From NCBI GenBank assembly GCA_947629175.1, contig CANRCT010000029.1, forward strand, positions 1 through 42,481: a stretch of DNA of 42,481 bases, given 5' to 3'. Shown one piece after another: positions 33,644 to 42,447 of the stretch. Both the position numbers and the translations under genes were made by a program. The number at the start of each line of letters is the position of its first letter. Position 1 is the stretch's first letter. The notes below the pieces were generated by a model. It searched no databases. It was not told the origin of the DNA and worked only from the letters and a program-made list of their open reading frames with translations. The stretch is from an uncultured Muribaculaceae bacterium. Its GTDB lineage: Bacteria > Bacteroidota > Bacteroidia > Bacteroidales > Muribaculaceae.

Positions 33644-33696
33644 GAGGCTTCTAAACCGAAGAGTCATATTGACTTGGGTATTTCGCGGGAAATGAG

Positions 33697-33704
33697 TAAT
33701 TTTG
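33697..33704 (+). promoter_or_regulatory. -7 box TAATTTTG for the glycosidase operon
   Basis: TAATTTTG followed by GC, about 60 bp before the preferred fucosidase ATG at 33765 and about 30 bp before an upstream in-frame ATG at 33735. Confidence 0.65.
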
Positions 33705-33764
33705 CAGTGCGGACGCCGCTGACAGCGTCCCGCCATGTCATACCTTAAATACACTTTCATTTTC

Positions 33765-35159
33765 ATGAAGAGATACCTCAGACTGGCAGCCGTCACTGCG
33801 ATCGTGGCGGCGGCCGCCACGGCACAGGCACAGCAGGTGCAGGGTTTCGTCCACCAGCAGTCGGACGCGTCGGGCTACGAGTGGCCTGCGGATACCAACG
33901 TCGTAAACAAACTCAACCAGTGGCGCGACCTGAAATTCGGCGTGCTGTTCCACTGGGGACTCTATTCGGTGCCCGGCATCGTGGAATCATGGTCAATATG
34001 CTCGGAGGATGTCGACTGGATCACCCGCAAGGGCAATCTTCCATACGACGAATACAAAAAATGGTATTACAGTCTGGCCGACTCGCTCAATCCCGTGAAG
34101 TTCGATCCGGCACAGTGGGCCGACATAATGACCGACGCCGGAATGCGCTACGCCATCTTCACGACGAAGCATCACGACGGATTCTGCATGTTCGACACCG
34201 ACTCCACCGACTTCTCCATCGCCAAGGGGCCGTTTGCATCGAATGAGAAGCGCGACGTGGCCCGCCACGTGTTCAACGCTTTCCGCGATAAGAATTTCTG
34301 GATAGGAGCCTATTTCTCGAAGCCCGACTGGCACACCGAATGGTTCTGGAATCCGGAATTCGCCACCCCCAACCGCCATATCAACTACAAGAAGGAGCGT
34401 CATCCCGACTGGTGGAAACGCTACCAGGACTTCACCGCCGGCCAGATCGGCGAATTGCTTTCGGGCCGCTACGGCAATCTCGATATACTGTGGCTCGACG
34501 GCGGATGGATAAGAGGCGACGAAGTGGGACTCGACAGCCTGCTGCTCGAAGCCCGCGCCGGCCGTCATCCCGGCCTGATAGCCGTGGACCGCAGCATACG
34601 CGGCCGCAACGAGAACTACCAGACACCCGAGCGCGGCATACCCGACAAACAGCTCCCCTACCCCTGGGAGAGCTGCATCACCCTGAGCAACGACTGGGGA
34701 TGGGTGCCCAACGCGCCCTATAAGTCGCCCGAAAAAGTCATCGCCCTGCTGACGGAGATCACCGCCAAAGGAGGCTGCCTGCTTTTAGGCGTAGGCCCCA
34801 CGGCGGAGGGTCTGATTGAGCCTGAGGCTGAATGGCGTCTGCGCGCCGTCGGCGAATGGCTGCGGCGCAACGGCGAGGCGATATATTCTACGGTCACCAC
34901 GCCGGTGTATAACAACGGCCCGGTATGGTTCACGGCCTCAAAGGACGGATCGACTCTCTATGCTATCCTCACCCCCGCCGAGGGCGAGGCGATGCCTGCG
35001 GAGATCAGCTGGAGCGGCAACGAGCCCAAGGGCCGCATGACCCTGCTCGACGGCGGCCGCAAACTCAGCTACACCACCGGCAAGGACGGCGTGACCCGCG
35101 TACGTCTGCCGAAGGGACTCAAACCAGGCCCGCTTGCCATTAAATTCACGAAGAAATGA
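33765..35159 (+). CDS. Alpha-L-fucosidase, GH29
   Basis: A 464-residue exported enzyme removing alpha-linked L-fucose from glycans. The signal peptide starts at ATG 33765 (MKRYLRLAAVTAIVAA, cleavage near AQAQ); an ATG at 33735 would add ten residues before it. GH29 marks are LKFGVLFHWGLYSVPG, TTKHHDGFCMFDT, the nucleophile D245 in ILWLDGG, and the late GCLLLGVGPTAEGLIEP. A C-terminal beta domain follows. The end is coupled to the GH3 gene by a 4-nt overlap (ATGA). With fucO nearby it suggests breakdown of host mucin fucose, the protein acting in the periplasm or at the outer surface. Confidence 0.93.
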   Translation: MKRYLRLAAVTAIVAAAATAQAQQVQGFVHQQSDASGYEWPADTNVVNKLNQWRDLKFGVLFHWGLYSVPGIVESWSICSEDVDWITRKGNLPYDEYKKWYYSLADSLNPVKFDPAQWADIMTDAGMRYAIFTTKHHDGFCMFDTDSTDFSIAKGPFASNEKRDVARHVFNAFRDKNFWIGAYFSKPDWHTEWFWNPEFATPNRHINYKKERHPDWWKRYQDFTAGQIGELLSGRYGNLDILWLDGGWIRGDEVGLDSLLLEARAGRHPGLIAVDRSIRGRNENYQTPERGIPDKQLPYPWESCITLSNDWGWVPNAPYKSPEKVIALLTEITAKGGCLLLGVGPTAEGLIEPEAEWRLRAVGEWLRRNGEAIYSTVTTPVYNNGPVWFTASKDGSTLYAILTPAEGEAMPAEISWSGNEPKGRMTLLDGGRKLSYTTGKDGVTRVRLPKGLKPGPLAIKFTKK

Positions 35160-37507
35160 GAAGCGCATTCATAACCGCCGCAATAGCTCTGGCCGCATCG
35201 GCATATGCCAAGGACGCCATGCCCCTCTACCGGCAGGCCTCGGCGCCCGTGGAGGCGCGTGTGGCCGATCTGCTCGGCCGCATGACTCTGGAAGAGAAAG
35301 CCGGACAGCTGCTCTGCCCCATGGGGTGGGAGATGTATGAGCGGCTACCCGACGGCACGATTGTCGCCTCGGAGAAATTCAAGGCCCAGAACCGCGGCGA
35401 TATGCCTGTGGGCGGCTACTGGGCCACGCTGCGCGCCGACCCGTGGACGCAGAAGACCCTCGAGAACGGACTACATCCGGCGCAGGGAGCCGAGGCACTC
35501 AACGCCCTGCAGCGGTTCGCCCGCGACAGCACCCGGCTCGGCATACCTATACTCTTTGCCGAGGAGTGCCCCCACGGCCATATGGCTATCGGCGCCACAG
35601 TGTATCCCACCGGTCTGGCGATGGCCGGAACATGGAATCCGGAACTGATACGCCGAGCCGGCGGGGAGATAGCTCTTGAGGCCCGCTCCACTGGCGCCGG
35701 CACGGGCTACGGCCCCGTGCTCGACATAGCCCGCGAACCCCGGTGGAGCCGCATGGAGGAAACCTTCGGCGAGGATCCATGGCTCAGCGGAGTGATGGGA
35801 GCCGCCATGGTCGAAGGCATGCAAGGAAAGAGCGGCGCTTCGATGGCCGACGGGCGCCATCTGCACTCCACGCTCAAACATTTCGCAGCCTACGGCGTCC
35901 CCGAAGGGGGGCATAACGGCGCCGAGGCCTCAGCGGGTCCCATACGCCTGCGGAGCGAACTGCTCGAACCGTTCCGCCACGCAGTAAAGGCAGGAGCATC
36001 CACTGTGATGAGCTCCTACAACAGCGTCGACGGGATACCGTGCACGGCCAACCGCGAGCTGCTGACCGGACTCCTCCGCGACGAGTGGGGATTTGACGGC
36101 GCGGTATATTCCGACCTCTACAGCATCGACGGTCTGGCCGGACACACAGCCTCCGACCGCACCGAGGCGGGAGCACAGGCTCTGCATGCCGGGGTTGACA
36201 TCGACCTCGGAGCCGCCTGCTACGGCCCGCGCGCCATCGAAGCACTGCGCCGCGGACTCATCACCGAAGCGGAGATCGACACGGCCGTGGCGCGCATACT
36301 GCGGCTGAAATTCGATCTCGGCCTGTTTGACAATCCTTACACCGACCCTGCTGCAGCCGCACGCATTGTCGGATCGGCCGAGCACCGCGCCACAGCCCGC
36401 GAAGTAGCCCGCCAGGGGATCGCGCTGCTCAAGAACGCCGACGGGCTCCTACCGCTCGACCGTTCGAAGCTGCGCCGCATAGCCGTCATCGGGCCCAATG
36501 CCGACGAGCAGTACAATCAGCTCGGCGACTACACCGCTCCGCAACCCGACGACAAGATAACGACCGTACTCGAAGGGATCCGCGCGGCCGCTCCTGATGC
36601 GGAAGTCATCTACGTGAAAGGGTGCGCCGTGCGCGACACCACGCTGACCGACATCCCGGCCGCTGTAGAAGCCGCCCGCAATGCCGACGCGGTCATACTC
36701 GTGGTCGGCGGTTCGAGCGCACGCGATTTCAAGACATCCTATGCAGCCACCGGTGCAGCAAAGACCGATCCCACCCATGTAAGCGACATGGACTGCGGCG
36801 AAGGTTTCGACCGTTCGACACTCACGCCGCTCGGCGACCAGCTGCGGCTGATGGAAGCGATTTATAACACCGGCAAACCTGTCGTCACCGTCTACATTCA
36901 GGGGCGCACGCTCGACATGAATCTTGCAGCCGAGCGCTCGGGCGCGCTCCTGACAGCCTGGTATCCGGGCGAAGAGGGGGGCTCGGCGATAGCCGACGTG
37001 ATTTTCGGCGACTTCAATCCGTCGGGACGCATTCCGGTCAGCATACAGAGATCGGTCGGCCAGCTTCCGGTGCATTATTCCCGTATGGGAGGGGGCCGCG
37101 ACTATATGGACGGCACGGGCGAACCGCTCTACAGTTTCGGCCACGGACTGAGCTACACGACGTTTGAATACTCCGACCTTACGATGCGTCCGGATGCCGA
37201 CGGCAAGAGTTGCGAGGTCAGCTGCCGCGTCACCAATACCGGTAAGCGGGCCGGCGCCGAGGTGGTGCAGCTCTATCTGCGCGACGTCGTGGCCTCCGTA
37301 AGTCAGCCTCCCATGCTCCTCAAAGGCTTCGACCGCATAGAACTGAAACCGGGAGAGAGCCGCGTGGTGACTTTCCACCTCGGATCCGACGAACTGGCCA
37401 TCTACAATCCCTCGCTGAAACGCGTCGTAGAGCCCGGGCTCTTCAAGGTGATGATCGGCTCTTCAAGCACCGACATCCGCCTCAAAGGAGAATTCACACT
37501 GAAATAA
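35156..37507 (+). CDS. GH3 glycoside hydrolase (beta-glucosidase/beta-xylosidase type)
   Basis: A 783-residue exported enzyme. The signal peptide (MRSAFITAAIALAASAYA) precedes an N-terminal TIM barrel (MTLEEKAGQLLCP, GTGYGPVLDIAREPRWSRMEETFGED, STLKHFAAYG) with nucleophile D320 in VYSDLYSIDG. The alpha/beta sandwich (IAVIGPNADEQYNQLGDYT) and a C-terminal fibronectin III-like domain (VTNTGKRAGAEVVQLYLRD) complete the usual GH3 architecture. Exact sugar specificity cannot be told. Translation is coupled to the fucosidase by the 4-nt overlap, so both likely act on one glycan. Confidence 0.93.
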   Translation: MRSAFITAAIALAASAYAKDAMPLYRQASAPVEARVADLLGRMTLEEKAGQLLCPMGWEMYERLPDGTIVASEKFKAQNRGDMPVGGYWATLRADPWTQKTLENGLHPAQGAEALNALQRFARDSTRLGIPILFAEECPHGHMAIGATVYPTGLAMAGTWNPELIRRAGGEIALEARSTGAGTGYGPVLDIAREPRWSRMEETFGEDPWLSGVMGAAMVEGMQGKSGASMADGRHLHSTLKHFAAYGVPEGGHNGAEASAGPIRLRSELLEPFRHAVKAGASTVMSSYNSVDGIPCTANRELLTGLLRDEWGFDGAVYSDLYSIDGLAGHTASDRTEAGAQALHAGVDIDLGAACYGPRAIEALRRGLITEAEIDTAVARILRLKFDLGLFDNPYTDPAAAARIVGSAEHRATAREVARQGIALLKNADGLLPLDRSKLRRIAVIGPNADEQYNQLGDYTAPQPDDKITTVLEGIRAAAPDAEVIYVKGCAVRDTTLTDIPAAVEAARNADAVILVVGGSSARDFKTSYAATGAAKTDPTHVSDMDCGEGFDRSTLTPLGDQLRLMEAIYNTGKPVVTVYIQGRTLDMNLAAERSGALLTAWYPGEEGGSAIADVIFGDFNPSGRIPVSIQRSVGQLPVHYSRMGGGRDYMDGTGEPLYSFGHGLSYTTFEYSDLTMRPDADGKSCEVSCRVTNTGKRAGAEVVQLYLRDVVASVSQPPMLLKGFDRIELKPGESRVVTFHLGSDELAIYNPSLKRVVEPGLFKVMIGSSSTDIRLKGEFTLK

Positions 37508-37523
37508 TCAAAAACTCATACAA

Positions 37524-37775
37524 ATGGCAAAACATTATCACTACACGCCTCAGGGCACATGCTCGCGCGACATAGAGATAACAGTCGGCGATGACGGACG
37601 GATCGAGAACGTGACATTCACCGGCGGCTGCCACGGCAACCTGCAGGGGATAGGATCGCTCGTGCGCGGCATGACGCCACAGGAGGTCATCGGCCGGCTC
37701 CAGGGCATACGCTGCGGCTCCAAGCCGACATCGTGTCCCGACCAGCTTGCCTGCGCCCTCTCTTCAGAACTCTGA
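37524..37775 (+). CDS. TSCPD domain protein (TIGR03905 family)
   Basis: An 83-residue small cytosolic protein whose signature TSCPDQLACAL lies at the C terminus, with Cys residues at TCSRDI, GGCHGN and RCGSK. The domain is also found at the end of some ribonucleotide reductases, where it may bind metal. The free-standing form is common in Bacteroides and Clostridia with no proven function. It starts 16 nt after the GH3 gene and so ends that operon, though it is likely unrelated to glycan breakdown. Confidence 0.88.
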   Translation: MAKHYHYTPQGTCSRDIEITVGDDGRIENVTFTGGCHGNLQGIGSLVRGMTPQEVIGRLQGIRCGSKPTSCPDQLACALSSEL

Positions 37776-37797
37776 CGCGATCTGTCAGCACAAAAAT

Positions 37798-37843
37798 AAT
37801 CCCCGGCCGCATGACTCTCTGCTGAGACACCCGGCCGGGGATT
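37798..37843. terminator. Bidirectional terminator between TSCPD gene and fucO
   Basis: AATCCCCGGCCG (37798-37809) pairs perfectly with CGGCCGGGGATT (37832-37843); the 22-nt loop lies between. It separates convergent genes and is flanked by A-rich sequence on the left. Confidence 0.8.
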
Positions 37844-37870
37844 ACTATGTCGGAATCTGTCAGACCGATA

Positions 37871-39025
37871 TCAGAGCACCTTCTTGTAGAGGGCCTTGAT
37901 CTCGTCGATATTGCAGTCGCGGGGATTGCCCGGAGTGCAGACGTCGGCGATAGCCTGCTCGGCCAGAGCGGGAATATCGCTCTCCTTGATGCCGAGATCG
38001 GTCAGATGCTGCGGGATGCCCACACGGATGGCGAGATCCCTCACGGCGTCGACGGCTGCCTGCGAAGCCTGCTCCTTCGTCATGCCCTTGATGTCAACAC
38101 CCATTGCCTCGGCGATATGGGGATATTTGTCAAGGCATTTCGGCATGTTGAACTCCATTATGGTCGGGAGCAGCAGAGCGTTGGCCACACCGTGGGGCAC
38201 ATCGAAAAGCGATCCCATCGGATGAGCCATGCCGTGAACCAGACCCAGGCCTACGTTGGAGAACGCCATGCCGGCGATATACTGCGCCACAGCCATGCCG
38301 TTGCGGCCCTCGGGATTCTGAGGCTCGTCGACAGCGACAGGCAGATAGCGGGCGATCATGCGGATAGCCTCGATCTCAAACATGTCGCTCATCTCCCAGG
38401 CGCCTTTGGTGATATAGCCCTCGATGGCGTGGGTCAGGGCGTCCATGCCGGTGGCTGCCGTCAGACTCCTGGGGAGCGAATACATCAGCTCGGCGTCGAT
38501 TATGGCCACAGCGGGGATATCGTTGGGATCCACGCACACCATCTTCTTTTTCTTCTCCTCGTCGATGATCACGTAGTTGATCGTGGTCTCGGCGGCAGTG
38601 CCGGCCGTGGTGGGCAGAGCTACCATCGGTATGCTCTTGTTTTTGGTCGGCGCGCAGCCTTCGAGCGACACGATGTCGGCGAAATCAGGATTGGCCACGA
38701 CAATACCGATACCTTTGGCGGTATCCATTGCCGATCCGCCGCCGATGGCTATGAGCAGATCGGCCTGGGCGGCCTTGAAAGCGGCCACGCCATCCTTCAC
38801 GTTGGTCACGGTCGGATTAGGCTTCACTTCGCTGAAAATCTCGTAAGCCACACCGGCCTCGTCGAGCACGTCGGTCACCATCTTGGCCACGCCGAACTGG
38901 ATCAGACCCTTGTCGGTCACCACCAGCGCCTTTTTCTTGCCGAGGCGGTCGATCACTTCAGGGAGCACTTTGCGTGCGCCGGGTCCGAAATAAGAGGTTT
39001 CGTTCAATATAAATCTCTGAACCAT
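37871..39025 (-). CDS. fucO: Lactaldehyde reductase (iron-containing alcohol dehydrogenase, FucO)
   Basis: A 384-residue group III alcohol dehydrogenase reducing L-lactaldehyde from fucose or rhamnose breakdown to 1,2-propanediol with NADH. The NAD-binding GGGSAMDTAKG is near 97, and the iron ligands lie in DALTHAIEGY and HGMAHPMGSLFDVPHG (Asp and three His). Length and C terminus match FucO. It faces the fucosidase operon across a shared terminator, which supports a role in anaerobic fucose fermentation, although other fuc genes are absent from the window. Confidence 0.92.
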   Translation of the reverse strand: MVQRFILNETSYFGPGARKVLPEVIDRLGKKKALVVTDKGLIQFGVAKMVTDVLDEAGVAYEIFSEVKPNPTVTNVKDGVAAFKAAQADLLIAIGGGSAMDTAKGIGIVVANPDFADIVSLEGCAPTKNKSIPMVALPTTAGTAAETTINYVIIDEEKKKKMVCVDPNDIPAVAIIDAELMYSLPRSLTAATGMDALTHAIEGYITKGAWEMSDMFEIEAIRMIARYLPVAVDEPQNPEGRNGMAVAQYIAGMAFSNVGLGLVHGMAHPMGSLFDVPHGVANALLLPTIMEFNMPKCLDKYPHIAEAMGVDIKGMTKEQASQAAVDAVRDLAIRVGIPQHLTDLGIKESDIPALAEQAIADVCTPGNPRDCNIDEIKALYKKVL

Positions 39026-39092
39026 AGAATATAAGATATTTAATTTAAGGATTTGACATTCCTGCGGGCGGAGGCACTCCCCGCTCCACCAT

Positions 39093-39100
39093 CAAAATTA
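39093..39100 (-). promoter_or_regulatory. -7 box TAATTTTG for fucO
   Basis: CAAAATTA on the plus strand reads TAATTTTG on the minus strand, giving a leader of about 60 nt before the ATG at 39025. Confidence 0.5.
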
Positions 39101-39196
39101 CTTCATTTTTGGCAATTTCCCAATAATCCTCCCCGCTTTAATCTTTTTTCAGACGGCAATTTGCCGCGAGGATGGAGATAAAAGCGGAAAAATTAG

Positions 39197-39204
39197 TAAT
39201 TTTG
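39197..39204 (+). promoter_or_regulatory. -7 box TAATTTTG for the PBP1A gene
   Basis: TAATTTTG followed by GCGC. The transcript would start near 39209, just before the ATG of a 24-codon upstream frame. Confidence 0.65.
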
Positions 39205-39211
39205 CGCAATC

Positions 39212-39286
39212 ATGGCGATATCACACCCGCTGCCGCGGGATAAACCACGCCTGTTCCTTAACCAAAAATCCGGCATCTTCCGATGA
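39212..39286 (+). CDS. Possible 24-residue upstream peptide coupled to PBP1A
   Basis: ATG 39212 lies about 3 nt after the predicted transcript start and opens 24 codons (MAISHPLPRDKPRLF, ending SGIFR). Its TGA (39284-39286) overlaps the PBP1A ATG (39283-39285) as ATGA. The layout would make translation of mrcA depend on reinitiation after this frame. There is no homology support. Confidence 0.35.
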   Translation: MAISHPLPRDKPRLFLNQKSGIFR

Positions 39287-41670
39287 AACTCCTTGACACC
39301 CTCAAAACCCCGATAAAACCAGGCCAGCGCAAAGTCATCAAATGGCTATGGATAGCATTCGGCGCCGTGACGGCCGCCATGCTGATATTCTTCTATCTTG
39401 TCTACAACGGAATGATCGGCTACATGCCTCCGGTGGAAGAGCTTAAGAATCCTCATGACCGGTTCGCATCGGTAATCTATTCAGCCGACGGACAGGAACT
39501 CGGACGGTACTTCCGCAACACCGGCAACCGCGTATACGCCGATTTCGACGAAATATCACAGAATGTGGTGGATGCCCTCATATCGACCGAGGACGCGCGG
39601 TTTGAGGATCATTCCGGCATCGACGTCAGGGCACTGGCCCGCGTGGGCGTAAAGACTCTGCTGCTCGGCCAGCGCAACGCCGGCGGCGGATCGACCATCA
39701 CGCAGCAGCTTGCCAAGCAGCTGTATTCACCCGAGTCGCACGGACTGATGAACCGCGTGATGCAGAAACCCATCGAATGGATGATCGCCGTCAAACTCGA
39801 GCGATTCTATTCAAAGGAAGAGATCATCAAGATGTATCTCAACCAGTTTGACTTCCTCTACAACGCCGTGGGCATCAAATCGGCCGCACACGTGTATTTC
39901 GGCAAGACGCCGGAGGAGCTGACCGTTGAGGAAGCCGCCACGCTTGTAGGCATGGTAAAGAATCCGGCATATTACAACCCAGTTAGACGTCCTGAGCGCA
40001 CTCTGCAGCGGCGCAACGTAGTTCTCGACCAGATGGTCCGCAACGACAAGCTCACCCAACTGCAGGCCGACTCGCTCAAGGCTCTACCGCTTAAGCTCGA
40101 CTTCCACCGTGTTGACCACAAGGAGGGGCTCGCTCCATACTTCCGCGAGGAACTGCGCCGGATGCTCCGCGCCCACAAACCATCGCTCAGCGACTACGCG
40201 CAGTGGGACCGCCAGAGCTTCTACGACGATTCCATCGCTTGGGAGAACAATCCGCTTTACGGATGGATCGACAAGAATCCCAAGCCCGACGGATCGAAAT
40301 ACGATATCTATACCGACGGCCTGAAAATATACACCACCATCGACTCGCGCATGCAGAAATATGCCGAGGATGCTGTGGAGGAACATATGAGCAAAAAGCT
40401 GCAGCCGGCGTTTTTCCGTGAGAAACGCGGATCGCAGTCGGCGCCCTACACGACCAACCGCACCGAGGTGAGCCAGCAGCAGATCGACAAGCTGATAGAG
40501 CATTCCATGCAACAGACCGACCGCTACCGGCTGATGAAAAAAGCCGGAGTCTCGAAAGAGGAGATCGAGAAAGCGTTCCGCACTCCGCGCGAGATGAAAG
40601 TTTTCTCCTATCAGGGCACTCTCGACACGATAATGACACCCTTCGACTCGATGCTCTACAACAAGCACTTCCTGCGCGCCGGATTCATGGCCATGGAACC
40701 CAAGAACGGGCATGTGAAGGCCTACGTGGGCGGCCCGGACTTCGAGCATTTCCAGTACGATATGGTTTCGACCGGACGCCGCCAGATCGGTTCGACCGTC
40801 AAGCCGTTTCTCTACACCTATGCGATGGAGGAGGGATTCACGCCATGCGACCAGTTCCTCAACGAGCAGCCGGTGCTTTACGATGAGAACGGACGCCCGT
40901 GGGCGCCGCGCAACTCCGGAAAATCACGCATAGGCGAGATGGTCGACCTTCGCTGGGCCCTCACCAACTCCAACAACTGGATATCCGCACGCCTGATCAG
41001 TCAGCTCTCGCCGGCGTCGCTCGTGCGCACAATGCACAATTTCGGCATCACGGCCCATCTTGATCCCGTCATGTCGCTTTGCCTTGGGCCGGCCGACGTA
41101 TCGGTAAAAGAGATGGTAACCGCCTATTCGGCGTTCGCCAACCGCGGCATGCGTGTCGACCCCCTTTTCGTCACCGCCATCACCGACGCCAACGGCAACG
41201 TGCTCGCCGAATTCTCACCGCGCCACACCGAGGTCATCTCCGAGGAAGCCTACTGGCGTATCCTCTCGATGCTGCTCAACGTTGTCGACTCCGGCACGGG
41301 CAACCGTATACGCCGACCGCCGTACAACATCACAGCCCAGACCGGCGGCAAGACCGGAACGACCAACTCCAACTCCGACGGCTGGTTCATGGCATTCACG
41401 CCCGGACTGGTGGCAGGCACCTGGGTAGGCGGCGAAGAGCGCTACATCCACTTCAACTCCATGGCCCAAGGACAGGGCGCATCGATGGCGCTGCCGATCT
41501 ATGGCCTGTTCATGAGCAAGGTCTACGCCGATCCGTCGCTCCCCTACAATCAGGACATGCGCTTCGAGTTCCCGGCCGACATCAATCTCTGCGAAAAAGA
41601 CTATTACGGCGATTACGTCGACTCCGACAACAACGCCGAGGAAGCTTCGTTCGAAGGCGTCTTCGACTGA
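39283..41670 (+). CDS. mrcA: Bifunctional penicillin-binding protein 1A
   Basis: A 795-residue cell-wall synthase with one N-terminal membrane helix (about 20-42). The GT51 glycosyltransferase domain has E103-D in STEDARFEDHSGID and GGSTITQQLAKQLYSP, and polymerises lipid II. The transpeptidase domain has S504-T-V-K507, TNSNNW (SxN) and GGKTGTTNSNSDGW (KTG), and cross-links peptides. An insert of about 100 charged residues between the domains (near 370-450) contains KKLQPAFFREKRG. It acts in the periplasm. Its 3' end overlaps the convergent esterase gene by 58 bp. Confidence 0.95.
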   Translation: MKLLDTLKTPIKPGQRKVIKWLWIAFGAVTAAMLIFFYLVYNGMIGYMPPVEELKNPHDRFASVIYSADGQELGRYFRNTGNRVYADFDEISQNVVDALISTEDARFEDHSGIDVRALARVGVKTLLLGQRNAGGGSTITQQLAKQLYSPESHGLMNRVMQKPIEWMIAVKLERFYSKEEIIKMYLNQFDFLYNAVGIKSAAHVYFGKTPEELTVEEAATLVGMVKNPAYYNPVRRPERTLQRRNVVLDQMVRNDKLTQLQADSLKALPLKLDFHRVDHKEGLAPYFREELRRMLRAHKPSLSDYAQWDRQSFYDDSIAWENNPLYGWIDKNPKPDGSKYDIYTDGLKIYTTIDSRMQKYAEDAVEEHMSKKLQPAFFREKRGSQSAPYTTNRTEVSQQQIDKLIEHSMQQTDRYRLMKKAGVSKEEIEKAFRTPREMKVFSYQGTLDTIMTPFDSMLYNKHFLRAGFMAMEPKNGHVKAYVGGPDFEHFQYDMVSTGRRQIGSTVKPFLYTYAMEEGFTPCDQFLNEQPVLYDENGRPWAPRNSGKSRIGEMVDLRWALTNSNNWISARLISQLSPASLVRTMHNFGITAHLDPVMSLCLGPADVSVKEMVTAYSAFANRGMRVDPLFVTAITDANGNVLAEFSPRHTEVISEEAYWRILSMLLNVVDSGTGNRIRRPPYNITAQTGGKTGTTNSNSDGWFMAFTPGLVAGTWVGGEERYIHFNSMAQGQGASMALPIYGLFMSKVYADPSLPYNQDMRFEFPADINLCEKDYYGDYVDSDNNAEEASFEGVFD

Positions 41671-42332
41671 CCGCCGAACATCCATCCGAAAGCCCGGTCA
41701 AGCCGCGGAATAGCATTCTGGTAGTGGTTGCCAGGCACAATCTCGAAGAAGTCGCGGATGCCATGTGCTGCCAGATATTTCACGATCTCGACAGTATCGG
41801 TCTGCACGCTTCGGAACTGAGGCACCTTTGCCTGAGCCTCCCTGTTGCCGAGCAGAAAGTAAGCACGCCCCTTTTTCTGCGGGATGCTGACTGACTTCAC
41901 CCACTCCACGAAACCTTCATACCAGAATGATCCCGACAATGAAATGATGTTGTCGAAAAGACCGCACCCGAGCCACTGCCACAGAGCGAACAGCCCCGAC
42001 AGGGAGTCGCCGGCAATGGTGCGCTCCGCATCAGCCTCTATGCCCAGACGCCGCTCGGTCTGAGGCATCACCTCTTCCCGAAGCAATCTCAGAAATTCCG
42101 GCGCCTCGCCGGCGAAATCGGGGCTCCCCGCGGGCACGCCTTTTGCTTTCCATGGCGTCAGCGCATTGTCCCAGTCAATGCCTGTCACCACGGCTATCGA
42201 TACGCCATATTCCCCGGCTGCGCCCTCTATCCAGTCGTGAAGGCCGTCGAACGGATAAAGAATGTAGCATATCCGCGAGGCGTATGCCCCCACAGCGGTT
42301 ATTTTAAGATTCCGTATGCTGAATGTCATCAT
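41613..42332 (-). CDS. Alpha/beta-hydrolase, esterase-D/IroE-like
   Basis: 239 residues from the ATG at 42332 (MMTFSIRNLKIT); an in-frame TTG at 42404 adds residues without family character. The nucleophile elbow GDSLSG has Ser110, preceded by GIEADAERTIA, and LSGSFWYEGF follows. A late GNHYQNAI carries the likely catalytic His. The pattern matches the putative esterase (PF00756) group of Fes/IroE/feruloyl-esterase-like proteins. It has no signal peptide from this start, so it is cytosolic. Substrate unknown. It ends 58 bp inside the convergent mrcA gene. Confidence 0.8.
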   Translation of the reverse strand: MMTFSIRNLKITAVGAYASRICYILYPFDGLHDWIEGAAGEYGVSIAVVTGIDWDNALTPWKAKGVPAGSPDFAGEAPEFLRLLREEVMPQTERRLGIEADAERTIAGDSLSGLFALWQWLGCGLFDNIISLSGSFWYEGFVEWVKSVSIPQKKGRAYFLLGNREAQAKVPQFRSVQTDTVEIVKYLAAHGIRDFFEIVPGNHYQNAIPRLDRAFGWMFGGQSKTPSNEASSALLSEST

Positions 42333-42447
42333 ATCGCAGAATTCCTGAAAGTTCTTTGAAACCGATACTATGATATAACGAGCGGGCGCCGGTGGTTGTT
42401 TCAAGATTATTGCTGTCCGATAAAACTTTTTGAGACAGGTACGAAAT

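Noticed and set aside
37847-39034. 395-codon rightward frame antisense to fucO
   Set aside because: The complementary strand encodes a full iron-dependent dehydrogenase; the antisense frame has no domain.
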